Shown here: one piece after another, positions 53,338 through 62,349 of the stretch
Position numbering within the stretch: the first letter of the stretch is position 1
How the letters are laid out: each line of letters opens with the position of its first letter
Source of the DNA: Oceanobacillus neutriphilus
GTDB taxonomy: Bacteria > Bacillota > Bacilli > Bacillales > Amphibacillaceae
Reading direction: 5' to 3'
DNA length: 64,000 nt
Assembly: GCF_014645515.1 (NCBI RefSeq)
Contig: NZ_BMLW01000009.1
Coordinates: forward strand, 1 to 64,000
Program-made: the position numbers and the translations under genes
The notes under the pieces: model-generated
The model's input: only the letters and a program-made list of their open reading frames with translations
The model's database searches: none
Told to the model about the DNA's origin: nothing

Positions 53338-54264
53338 TTAATTATCATCATTATTAAAAATAATATCAATTCCTTTAAAGGTGTAATAAAGTTCGTCTTT
53401 CATAGCTATTGCCTCTATATTATGTTGTTGAGCGATTTTTTGCAAAGCATTTCCAAACAGGTTAAAACTTTTTGAAATTTGACCGCCTATTACAATTTTA
53501 TCTGGTTGAAAAGATTGAATATACGGTTCTAACATTTCAGCTAGTTTATTTCCAAAAGTCTCAAATGTTTGAAGAGCTGGATCGTTTTTTTCTTTTGCGA
53601 GAAGAGAAATATCTTTCACGGTATTGTAACGATTAATATCAACTCCTTTAGACGAAGCTAATTTGAGGATCCCTCTGATCGAAAAATAATCATCCACGAT
53701 TGATATTTCATACGGAACTTGATAAAGATATCCTCCAGGTGGGATTCCTTTTCTATTTTTTAAAATTTGTCCTTTATCTAAAAAAGCGGATCCTAATCCT
53801 GTTCCAATTGTTAAACAGATTAATCTTTTTGCTGACAGTTCTTCACTCACCCCAATCCCAAATAGACGACAGTCATTTTCAAAACGAATATTAATTTGAT
53901 CATTTACTGGAAGTTTTGCAGCGAGTAACCTCTTTAGTATTTCTTCACGAATATTCATTTCGTATAATGCTTCAAATTTTCCTACGCCTTTTACGTAACT
54001 AATACCCTTTTGGTAATCAAAAGGTCCGGGAAAGGTCAATCCAATATTTAATTGGTTAATATTTTTTTTGTTGTGGTCTCTTAAATATTGATAGAAAAAA
54101 CCTTCAATGATTAGTTTAAAATTGTTAAGAATCGCATCTGCATCTAAATATGAATAAGTATGGTATTTTTTGATTGTGGAAGTAAGAATTTGATGATGAT
54201 CAATGATACATCCCTTTGTAAACGTACCACCTACATCTAAAGCAAGCATTAAACGATTGGACAT
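53338..54264 (-). CDS. ROK-family sugar kinase, catalytic Asp intact
   Basis: This 308-residue ROK protein has the ATP-binding LALDVGGTFTKGCI, TFPGPFDYQKGI, a catalytic Asp in FENDCRLFGIG and TIGTGLGSAFLDKG. The usual ROK zinc motif (CxCGxxGCxE) is missing, replaced by VDDYFSIRGIL. No N-terminal HTH, so it is a kinase rather than a NagC/XylR-type repressor. In this cluster it may phosphorylate mannose or a mannoside product. It lies 55 bases after araC in the same direction. Confidence 0.8.
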   Translation of the reverse strand: MSNRLMLALDVGGTFTKGCIIDHHQILTSTIKKYHTYSYLDADAILNNFKLIIEGFFYQYLRDHNKKNINQLNIGLTFPGPFDYQKGISYVKGVGKFEALYEMNIREEILKRLLAAKLPVNDQINIRFENDCRLFGIGVSEELSAKRLICLTIGTGLGSAFLDKGQILKNRKGIPPGGYLYQVPYEISIVDDYFSIRGILKLASSKGVDINRYNTVKDISLLAKEKNDPALQTFETFGNKLAEMLEPYIQSFQPDKIVIGGQISKSFNLFGNALQKIAQQHNIEAIAMKDELYYTFKGIDIIFNNDDN

Positions 54265-54319
54265 AGTTCATTCACCTCTCTACTGAATTTTTCCTTTTGA
54301 TTCTTAAAAAGTATATTTT

Positions 54320-55222
54320 TCAATCTGATTGTAATCTTGTCCTAAACTCTCCAGGGGGAATATCCATTACATTTTTAAATACACGTGAAAAATAATGAAC
54401 CGTATCAAAACCAACTTTTTGAGCAACTATTTTAATCGGCAGATCTGTTGTAGCAAGCAGTATAGCAGCTTTGTTTATTTTTTCTGAACGTACATATTGT
54501 GTAAATGTGACATCGATATGCTGTGTGAATAATCTTGAAAGATGCCGATAGGAAACGTGAAGGCGGTCTGCTACTTCACTTAATTTTAAATGTTTGTCTA
54601 AATTATCATTTATAAATAATTTGGCATTATAAATAATCGCATTTGATTCGAGAATTTTAGAATCTTTCAGATCAACACTTTCGAGGCCAATGATTTGTTG
54701 ATAGAAATTTTGAATAATAATCTTAATGAGAGAATATGCTAAAGGTTTGATAATTTCTTGGGTAAACAGGCTTTGTTGATTACTCTGAATCAGAATTTCT
54801 TTCCATAACAATCCCACATTAAATTGATTGTTTAATAGAAAATGTTCAAAATGCTCTACATGTTCTATTCGATCGAAAAAATCCATTAATTCTTTTGTTT
54901 CTGTTAGTGAATAAGGTTCAAAAGAAAAAAATAACATGCTTACATTGGATTGATCTTTTAGATGACACTCTGCGTATGGCTTTAAAAGAAATAAATCCCC
55001 AGGGATGATGGGATAATCTTGCTTGTTGAAAATAAAGGTACCTTCGCCATTTAAAATATAGTACACTTCATAATGTTTACTAAAGAAATCATTTTGTAAA
55101 AAACTATCTCTACCCCAATGATGGAGGTATAAATTCATTTTTTCACTTTTTACATAATGAATATTATGGTTTAGATAATGATTTCCCTGATTTATTGTTG
55201 TGCTCTCAATAAGAATGTCCAT
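54320..55222 (-). CDS. AraC-family transcriptional regulator
   Basis: This 300-residue protein has an N-terminal cupin-type sensor (GEGTFIFNKQDYPIIPGDLFLLKP) and a C-terminal AraC/XylS DNA-binding domain with two HTHs (LKLSEVADRLHVSYRHLSRLF, and IKIVAQKVGFDTVHYFSRVFK). It probably activates the mannoside operon on the other side of the divergent region. I start at the ATG at 55222 after AAAGGATG; nearby in-frame codons upstream have no site. Confidence 0.88.
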   Translation of the reverse strand: MDILIESTTINQGNHYLNHNIHYVKSEKMNLYLHHWGRDSFLQNDFFSKHYEVYYILNGEGTFIFNKQDYPIIPGDLFLLKPYAECHLKDQSNVSMLFFSFEPYSLTETKELMDFFDRIEHVEHFEHFLLNNQFNVGLLWKEILIQSNQQSLFTQEIIKPLAYSLIKIIIQNFYQQIIGLESVDLKDSKILESNAIIYNAKLFINDNLDKHLKLSEVADRLHVSYRHLSRLFTQHIDVTFTQYVRSEKINKAAILLATTDLPIKIVAQKVGFDTVHYFSRVFKNVMDIPPGEFRTRLQSD

Positions 55223-55331
55223 AATTAACATTCATCCTTTTGGTTTTTATTAGTCTTTCAGTGGATACATAAGATTTATAGTGGCAAAATGATAGTGAGC
55301 AAGAGTAGCTTTTGAGTGTGCATGACATTCA

Positions 55332-55413
55332 ATTTTTCAAAATATAAAAACCTTACAGATGATATGATGGAAACTTTATAATTAATGATAATATACTATT
55401 TTTCAAAAAATAT
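55332..55413. promoter_or_regulatory. Direct repeats in the divergent araC / ROK promoter region
   Basis: ATTTTTCAAAATAT (55332-55345) and ATTTTTCAAAAAATAT (55398-55413) are near-identical and 66 bases apart. AraC-family proteins bind direct repeats, so these are candidate operators. AT-rich context makes chance similarity possible. Confidence 0.35.
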
Positions 55414-55515
55414 TCAATTCGTTTTTAGGTAATGTCCGATTTTTATAAATATGAGGCTCAAAATTACAAATACAAACCTTAATCAATACTATATATTTTT
55501 AGTTAGGTGGATGAC

Positions 55516-56433
55516 ATGATGAATAATTATTTTTTAACGTTTGATGTAGGTGGACAATTTATAAAGGGAGGTGCTTTCAATCATCAAGGTGAGTTTATAA
55601 ATTCTTCTTTTTCTTTTTATCCTGCTAAAAGTCGGAAGAGTGCCGAAGTGATTTTAGATAATTTAACAAATATAATTTGTAATCAAATTAATAGAATCTT
55701 AGACAAAAATTATTTAATTAAAGGAATAGGCTTCGCTTTTCCAGGGCCATTTGATTATGAAAATGGTATTTGTTACGTGAAAGACGTTGATAAATTTAAT
55801 TCTATTTTTGGACTTAATATTCAAACGGAAATTTGGAAGCGCTTAACAAAAAAGAGAATATTTAACCGAATTTCAAAAGATGCTATTTTCTTTTTCCAAA
55901 ATAATGCAACTATGTTTGCTATAGGAGAATGGAAAAATCGAGGACTTGCCAGTAAAGTCACTCGGGGTATTTTCTTAACTGTAGGAAATGGAGTAGGTTC
56001 AGCTTTTTTAGAGAATGGCAGAATTATTACAGATCGATATGATGTGCCCCCTAATGGTTGGATTTATAATCTGGCATTTTATGACTCAATTATCGATGAT
56101 TATATTTCTCACAGAGGAATAATGAGAATCGCCAAAGAAATTGGAATGTCTGAAAACATAGAAGAGATTATAGAAAAATATGAGTTAGGAGATTATCGAG
56201 CAATTGAGTTATTTAACAAATTTGGCTGCTATTTTAGTGAAGTACTTAACACGATAAATGAAGGATTTAAATCAGAGGTTATTGTTATTGGTGGTGAAAT
56301 AGCGAAAGTATATAAGTATTATGAAAAAAGTTTAATAGAAAATTTAGAAGATAAAACAATCCAAATCATGTTAAGTAGACAAACAGAACGAAGTACGTTT
56401 AAAGGATTATTTGAATATTACAAAATATATTAG
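55516..56433 (+). CDS. ROK-family paralogue lacking the catalytic aspartate
   Basis: This 305-residue ROK protein is clearly paralogous to the one at 53338, sharing FPGPFDYENGICYVKDVDKF and the replacement of the zinc motif by IDDYISHRGIM. The ATP loop FDVGGQFIKGGAF is kept but the normal END motif reads FQNNATMFAIGEW, with Asn at the position of the catalytic Asp. It may therefore bind sugar without phosphorylating it. The start is the ATG following AGGTGG; a second ATG follows directly. It begins the rightward mannoside gene group. Confidence 0.75.
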   Translation: MMNNYFLTFDVGGQFIKGGAFNHQGEFINSSFSFYPAKSRKSAEVILDNLTNIICNQINRILDKNYLIKGIGFAFPGPFDYENGICYVKDVDKFNSIFGLNIQTEIWKRLTKKRIFNRISKDAIFFFQNNATMFAIGEWKNRGLASKVTRGIFLTVGNGVGSAFLENGRIITDRYDVPPNGWIYNLAFYDSIIDDYISHRGIMRIAKEIGMSENIEEIIEKYELGDYRAIELFNKFGCYFSEVLNTINEGFKSEVIVIGGEIAKVYKYYEKSLIENLEDKTIQIMLSRQTERSTFKGLFEYYKIY

Positions 56434-56474
56434 CCTGCTTTTTATGAAAAATAGCAAGAATATTTAATCCATAC

Positions 56475-56494
56475 TAACCTAACCATTTAGGTTA
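56475..56494. promoter_or_regulatory. Palindrome before the sugar-binding protein gene
   Basis: TAACCTAA (56475-56482) and TTAGGTTA (56487-56494) form a perfect 8-bp inverted repeat with a 4-base centre, with further CCAT/ATGG outside it. It lies 27 bases before the GTG start: an operator or leader hairpin candidate. Confidence 0.5.
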
Positions 56495-56520
56495 ATGGAA
56501 TTAGAAAGGGGTTTGCTAAG

Positions 56521-57774
56521 GTGAGAAAAAAATTATTTTGGATATTTTTAGTGACTAGTACAAGTCTTTTGTTAGTTGCATGTGGAGGAAATAATGGAAG
56601 TGGCGGAAATAGTGCAAATGCTGTCGATTATTATTCAGACTTAGCTGACGATGGACCAATTGTAGAGGAAATATCAGAAAATATGGAAGAAAAAATTGAT
56701 TTGTCTATAAATTTTACAGGGTATTCAGATGGGCAAGCTTATCAAACTGCAGCTTCACAATCTTTGGGGAAAGAAGATTCACCAGGAATTTTTAAATGGT
56801 GGAGTGGCTATCGCTTGAATACTTTAGCCTCTACTGGTGAAATTGCAGATTTAACAGACGAATGGGAAGACTACTATATCGATGCAGGAATTAATCCGGA
56901 ATTAGCAGAGGCTTTTACAGTAGATGGAAAAATATATGGAGCACCGTTATCTGTTTTATATAATGTTGTTTTCTATAATAAGAATGTTTTTGATGAGTAT
57001 AATCTATCACCACCAGAAACATTTGATGATTTCTTAGATATTGCAGAAACGTTAAAAAATGAAGGTGTAATTCCATTAGCAGTTAAAAATGATGGGTGGG
57101 CCAGTTTTGTTTGGCTGCAATTTTTCCTTGGTGCCTATGATCCTGATCTTTATACAGATTTAGTAGAAGGAAACGTGTCTTATGAAGATGATCAAGTTGT
57201 AGAGGCATTAACTGTTTGGCAGTCAATGATCGAAGCAGGCTATTTTGGTGAACCGGTAAAATCCGAAAACCAAACTAGACAGTTTGCAATGGGAGATGCT
57301 GCCATGGCATATGAGCCACCCATTTTTATTAAGGGATTAGAAGATGATTATGATATGGAAGCAAATGAAGATTACGGGATGTTTGTCATTCCTTCCATGG
57401 ATGGGGATACTGAACCGGTCATTTTTTATGAAGCATCTCCTCTAGTTATTTCAGAAGCAAGTTCTCAAAAAGATGACGCAAAAAAAGTATTGAGAGAACT
57501 AGAGACGAAAGATAGCTTTGAGATTTATGCAAAGGAATCGAAAGCTGCGTTTGTAGAAGGGGTTGAGACTGGAAATGAAATTAGTGATGAAATTAATGAA
57601 ATTGCAAATAGTGATGATTACATTCTGAAATTGCGTTATTACGAAGCAACCCCTTCGAATATTGTAGATACTGCAACAGAAAATTTATGGGAGTTTTTCT
57701 ACAATCCAAGTGAAAATAGCCTTAAAAAGGCGTTAGCAAATATTCAGAAAGTAGCTGATGAAGAGGATTTTTAA
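56521..57774 (+). CDS. Sugar ABC transporter substrate-binding lipoprotein
   Basis: This 417-residue family-1 extracellular binding protein has a signal peptide with lipobox LVAC (residues 18-21) and a Gly/Asn/Ser-rich linker. The MalE-type two-lobed domain follows (ADLTDEWEDYYIDAG, YGAPLSVLYNVVFYNKNVFDEY, FAMGDAAMAYEPPIF). With the two permeases it should import an oligosaccharide, probably mannose-containing given the GH38 and ManA genes. The ATPase subunit is not in the window; a shared MsmX-type ATPase would be expected. It starts at GTG after AAAGGGG. Confidence 0.88.
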   Translation: MRKKLFWIFLVTSTSLLLVACGGNNGSGGNSANAVDYYSDLADDGPIVEEISENMEEKIDLSINFTGYSDGQAYQTAASQSLGKEDSPGIFKWWSGYRLNTLASTGEIADLTDEWEDYYIDAGINPELAEAFTVDGKIYGAPLSVLYNVVFYNKNVFDEYNLSPPETFDDFLDIAETLKNEGVIPLAVKNDGWASFVWLQFFLGAYDPDLYTDLVEGNVSYEDDQVVEALTVWQSMIEAGYFGEPVKSENQTRQFAMGDAAMAYEPPIFIKGLEDDYDMEANEDYGMFVIPSMDGDTEPVIFYEASPLVISEASSQKDDAKKVLRELETKDSFEIYAKESKAAFVEGVETGNEISDEINEIANSDDYILKLRYYEATPSNIVDTATENLWEFFYNPSENSLKKALANIQKVADEEDF

Positions 57775-57993
57775 GCTAATGGATGAATTTTATTTAAGGT
57801 ATCGTCAAATAGTTTTTGAATGTTGAAAGTAATAAAAACTGTTATCGCACTTTGTAAACAAAACAATGGTTTATAGTCAAGATGTCAAAAGAGGGATAAA
57901 AAGTAAGTAAACTAAATAACCCTGGATATTTGCTGTTATAAATCATTGTTTAGTGCGTTTTTCAATACCTTGCTTAATGAGGGAGGCATAAAA

Positions 57994-58896
57994 ATGGAAA
58001 TTGTAAAATCGAAACCTTCATCCAAACTTTCCATGAAACGAAAAATAGAAAAAATAACACCATATTTATATTTAGTTCCTGCTGTGATACTGGTTGTTAT
58101 TTTTTGTATATATTCTGATTTTTTCTCTTTAATTGTGAGCTTTACTGAGTGGGATGGATTAAACGAGATGCAGTTCATTGGATTTCAAAATTACATTCAA
58201 ATGTTTCAAGACCCGAATTTTTTATTATCATCTATTAACACCTTAATTTGGGTTTTTGGTACCCTGCTCATTCCAGTCTTCATCGCTTTACTTTTTGCGA
58301 TTGCTATTACACATGTAAAAACACAATCATTTTTCAAAATTGTATTTTATTTACCGAATGCTTTGTCTCAAACCATTGCTGGTATTATTCTAACCACTAT
58401 TTTAAGCACGTATGGCTTACCACATTTACTAGGAGTTATGGGTTTTGAGAGTTTAGCTAAAGATTGGCTCACCGTGCCGTATATAAACACACTGATTATG
58501 GTTGTTTCTAGCGGCTGGCAAGGGATAGGATTGAACTTAATCTTATTTATTGTCGGATTGAATCAGATTCCAAAGGAACCGATTGAAGCAGCAATAATGG
58601 AAGGTGCAAAAGGAATTAGGTTATATACAAAAGTTGTTCTTCCTTTATTAAAACCAATTATGCTGATCGTATTACTGATGTCTTTGGTTAATAGCTTTAA
58701 GTCCTTTGATACCATTTGGGTGATGACAAATGGAGGCCCTTTCAGAACTTCTGAAACATTGGCAGTAACTATGTATAAAGAAGCATTCGTCAATAATCAA
58801 TTAGGCTATGGTTCGGCGATTGCCATGCTGTTATCTGTTACTGTTTTAATCATTTCATGGTTCTTACTGCGCGATACGTTTAAAGGGGAGGAGTGA
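57994..58896 (+). CDS. Sugar ABC transporter permease, MalF-type
   Basis: This 300-residue permease has six transmembrane segments and the EAA loop EAAIMEGAKGIRLYTKVVLPLLKP near the end of the cytoplasmic loop. Family start KITPYLYLVPAVILV. The ATG at 57994 follows GAGGGAGG; earlier in-frame ATGs lie upstream of it without a site. It pairs with the next gene to form the channel. Confidence 0.9.
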   Translation: MEIVKSKPSSKLSMKRKIEKITPYLYLVPAVILVVIFCIYSDFFSLIVSFTEWDGLNEMQFIGFQNYIQMFQDPNFLLSSINTLIWVFGTLLIPVFIALLFAIAITHVKTQSFFKIVFYLPNALSQTIAGIILTTILSTYGLPHLLGVMGFESLAKDWLTVPYINTLIMVVSSGWQGIGLNLILFIVGLNQIPKEPIEAAIMEGAKGIRLYTKVVLPLLKPIMLIVLLMSLVNSFKSFDTIWVMTNGGPFRTSETLAVTMYKEAFVNNQLGYGSAIAMLLSVTVLIISWFLLRDTFKGEE

Positions 58897-58906
58897 GGAT
58901 ACATTT

Positions 58907-59740
58907 ATGAAAACCTATACGGAGAATAGTAGAAAAACTATTACTATATTACTCTCGTTTTTTTGCTTTTTATGGTTTCTCCCATTTTTATATGTAGTGA
59001 TAAACGGTGTGAAAACAAGAAAAGAATATAACTTGGGAGAGTTTTGGGACTTGCCAAAAGGAATTTCCATTTTGGAAAACTATGAATATATAAATGATCG
59101 TATCGATTTTATGATGGGATTTATGAATAGCTTGTTATACGGTGCTATCGCAACAACGTTAGCCATTTTGTTTGCTTCTTTAGCAGCATATGCTATTTCG
59201 GCATTAAAGATAAAAGGGAAAATGTTTTGGTTTATGTTGATTTACAGTGGAACCATTTTTCCATTCCAAATGTATATCATTCCCATCTTTCGAATGTATT
59301 CAAATGTTGATCTATACGATAGCAAAATAGGACTATTAGCAGTATACACAGCTCTTTGTATTCCTTTTTGTTTATTCGTATTAAGAAACTATTTTTATTC
59401 AATTCCTAAAGAGTTAGTGGAGTCTGCCAAAATGGATGGTGCTTCTGATTTCAAAATTTATGTAAGTATTTTTATGAAAATGGCGAAAGCGCCTATAGCT
59501 GCCTGTTTCTTATTTCAATTTACATGGGTATGGAACGACCTTCTATTTGGTCTAACCCTTTCTAAGTCTGCAGAAGCAAGGCCCATTATGAGTTCCTTGT
59601 CTTTACTAAATGGAGCCTCGGGAACAAATGATGTCCCTTCCGCTTTATTAGCAGCTATTCTTGCATCTATACCAACTTTTTTCATATTTCTAGTTTTAAA
59701 TAAAAGTTTCAACTATGGTTTTCCAACTACGTCTAAATAA
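58907..59740 (+). CDS. Sugar ABC transporter permease, MalG-type
   Basis: This 277-residue permease has six transmembrane segments and the EAA loop ELVESAKMDGASDFKIYVSIFMK. It ends with LVLNKSFNYGFPTTSK, and starts after GGGGAGGAG. It is the second half of the carbohydrate channel; the neighbour upstream is its partner. Confidence 0.9.
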   Translation: MKTYTENSRKTITILLSFFCFLWFLPFLYVVINGVKTRKEYNLGEFWDLPKGISILENYEYINDRIDFMMGFMNSLLYGAIATTLAILFASLAAYAISALKIKGKMFWFMLIYSGTIFPFQMYIIPIFRMYSNVDLYDSKIGLLAVYTALCIPFCLFVLRNYFYSIPKELVESAKMDGASDFKIYVSIFMKMAKAPIAACFLFQFTWVWNDLLFGLTLSKSAEARPIMSSLSLLNGASGTNDVPSALLAAILASIPTFFIFLVLNKSFNYGFPTTSK

Positions 59741-59765
59741 AAATTAAGAAAGGACAGGAATAATA

Positions 59766-62255
59766 ATGAAAAAGAAAATGAAAATGTATGTTGTTCATCA
59801 TTCCCATACAGATATTGGCTATACAGAACGTCAGGAAAAGATAGAACGATACCATGTTGATTTTATTAAGCAAGCCATTGATATTCTAAATCTTATTCAT
59901 CAAGGAGATGCTTCAGAGTGGGAAGGATTCCGATGGACATGCGAAAACACATGGCAAGTTGAAAATTTTATCAAGTCAGCAAATGAATCATATAGGAATG
60001 ATTTTAAAAAATATATTCAAAGTGGAGAAATCGATATATCTGGTAATTATTTAAATATGACAGAGCTCGTTGACCAAGAAGTGTTAAATAGAAAATTAAA
60101 AGCTGGTTTGGAGTTGGCAGAGTCTTTAGGATATAGACCAACTAGTGCAATGACAGCTGATATTAATGGATATGCCTGGGGATATGCAGAATCATTGTAT
60201 CAAAATGGAGTGGAAAACTTATTTTCATGCATCCACCCTCACCATGGTCTGTTCCCGCTTAATCAAAAGCAAACTCCGTTTTATTGGGAGTCACCAGAAG
60301 GAAATAAAGTGTTAGTTTGGATAGGGGAACATTATCATTTGGGCAACGAGTTAGGGATAGTCCCTAATGGAGGTACCAGTTATACCATACGCGATGAACT
60401 GTCCTTGAACATGCATTCTGAACCTTTTCAAGTCGCAGAGAAGAGAATTTATAGATATATAGAAAATTTAATTAAAGAAGATTATCCATTCCAATTTGTT
60501 CCTATTATGGCTTCAGGAGTTATTAGTGATAATGCTCCTCCAAACGCAAGGATCATAGAATTTATTGATGCATGGAATCAAAAACATTCAGAGAATATAG
60601 AGATGGAAATGATTACTTTGAAAGACTTTTTTTATATTCTGCGTGAAAACAGTCAAGATATTCCAACTTATAAAGGAGATTGGAATGATTGGTGGGCAGA
60701 TGGTGTAGGTTCTACTCCGCTTGGAGTAAAACAATTTCGCGAAGCTCAAAGAAAATATAGATTGAGTCATAAATTAGATCCTCAGCGAAAGATAAGTGAT
60801 GAGAAGCAAATAGAAGAATATCTAGATAACAGTATGAGATACGCAGAACATACTTGGGGATATTCTACTTCCGTTTCTGAACCTTGGGATGGACTAGTAA
60901 ATAGCTTGCAGCAACGAAAAGCAGGATATGCTACTAAAGCAGATGAGGCGATTTCTAAGAATTTAGATTTCATTTTAGCTGAAAGAGGAGAAGTCTCTCT
61001 TATTCCAGATCGTAACAGAAAGTATAAAGTAATTAACCCGCATTCTGAGAAGATTACAGATACAGCAAGTCTATTTATTGGTCATTGGGAAAAGTTTGAT
61101 AATATGCATTTGAATGGCGAAGAGCTTAATACATTTCTAGAAGTAATAGATTCGCATACGAAAGAAGTACTGCCACATCAAATTATGCCAACAGCAAGTA
61201 ATGGATATAATTGTGAATTTCTTATTACGCTGGAATCCAAAGAAGAGAAAACCTTAGAGATTCGGCCTAAAGAAAATCCGACTTACTATACGATTAAGAA
61301 TCATGCACATATCGGTGCAGAAGGAATTCAAGATATTCAACCAGTAGATATAGAAAGTCGCAAACATCATGTGTCACCACATTATATAGAAACGTCTTAT
61401 TATAAAATTATGTTGGATGAAACAGTTGGAATTAAAAGTATGATAGACAAAAGCGATAATAAGGAATTAATTCGAAACGATATGAAATATGCTCCTTTTA
61501 TGGGGATTTACGAGCAGACAGAAATAAAAGCAACTCCAACGGAAGAAAGAAAAATAATGGGAAGAAACAGAAAAAATATATCTACTAAAAGATATGCAGC
61601 AAGTCTTAGTGATATAAAAATACACGACACAGGGGATGTCTATACCTTGATAGAGCTATATTATGCCTTGGAAGGAACGAAACATTATTCTGTTCAATTA
61701 AAAATTTACAATGACTTGCCAAAAATTTCTGTGAAATTAAAAATTCATAAAGAAAGTTACTGGGAGCCTGAGAATCTATATGCCTCTCTTCCATTTACAA
61801 CGGGACAAGAGGAACAATTGCATGTGGAGAAAACAGGAAGTATCGTTCGTCCAGGCATTGATCAACTCCCTTATACAAACCAAGAGTTTTATTTATTGCA
61901 AGATGGATTAGCTTATGTTGGCCAGCAAAAAGGCATAGCTATTGCTTTACAAGATGTTCCTTTAATTAGTATGGGGAATCTGGAACATCATTTAATTGAA
62001 TTGTCAGGGTCAGAAAATAATGAAAAGAACCAAGAGCCAGTCTATACTTGGATCATGAATAATTTTTGGGAAACAAATTTTAATGTTGATTTAGCAGGTT
62101 TTTATGAATTTTCTTATCATATTGCGACATCAACTCGTTACAATCATGCAGAAGACGCTATTTATGCTTGTCGGATTTTAAATGAAGGGCTAATCACCAT
62201 TAATATTAGTGATGGCTCAACGAATATACAACAAAAAGGAAAGTATCTTCAGTAA
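59766..62255 (+). CDS. GH38-type alpha-mannosidase-like glycosidase (DUF5054-like)
   Basis: This 829-residue protein has no signal peptide and starts with VVHHSHTDIGYTERQ, the metal-binding His/Asp motif of the GH38 catalytic barrel. TADINGYAWGYAES (near residue 130) holds the likely nucleophile Asp. An extended C-terminal beta-sandwich region follows from about residue 430. Such enzymes hydrolyse alpha-mannosides inside the cell after import. It sits directly after the ABC permeases. Fit to characterised GH38 members is partial, so the precise linkage is uncertain. Confidence 0.75.
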   Translation: MKKKMKMYVVHHSHTDIGYTERQEKIERYHVDFIKQAIDILNLIHQGDASEWEGFRWTCENTWQVENFIKSANESYRNDFKKYIQSGEIDISGNYLNMTELVDQEVLNRKLKAGLELAESLGYRPTSAMTADINGYAWGYAESLYQNGVENLFSCIHPHHGLFPLNQKQTPFYWESPEGNKVLVWIGEHYHLGNELGIVPNGGTSYTIRDELSLNMHSEPFQVAEKRIYRYIENLIKEDYPFQFVPIMASGVISDNAPPNARIIEFIDAWNQKHSENIEMEMITLKDFFYILRENSQDIPTYKGDWNDWWADGVGSTPLGVKQFREAQRKYRLSHKLDPQRKISDEKQIEEYLDNSMRYAEHTWGYSTSVSEPWDGLVNSLQQRKAGYATKADEAISKNLDFILAERGEVSLIPDRNRKYKVINPHSEKITDTASLFIGHWEKFDNMHLNGEELNTFLEVIDSHTKEVLPHQIMPTASNGYNCEFLITLESKEEKTLEIRPKENPTYYTIKNHAHIGAEGIQDIQPVDIESRKHHVSPHYIETSYYKIMLDETVGIKSMIDKSDNKELIRNDMKYAPFMGIYEQTEIKATPTEERKIMGRNRKNISTKRYAASLSDIKIHDTGDVYTLIELYYALEGTKHYSVQLKIYNDLPKISVKLKIHKESYWEPENLYASLPFTTGQEEQLHVEKTGSIVRPGIDQLPYTNQEFYLLQDGLAYVGQQKGIAIALQDVPLISMGNLEHHLIELSGSENNEKNQEPVYTWIMNNFWETNFNVDLAGFYEFSYHIATSTRYNHAEDAIYACRILNEGLITINISDGSTNIQQKGKYLQ

Positions 62256-62349
62256 GAATTCTAAATATTGATTTTGTATAAATGATAAAAAAACTAATCA
62301 AGCAGTTTTGTTTATTTTATTTGAAATAGTAGGAGCGTGAAAGATTCGA

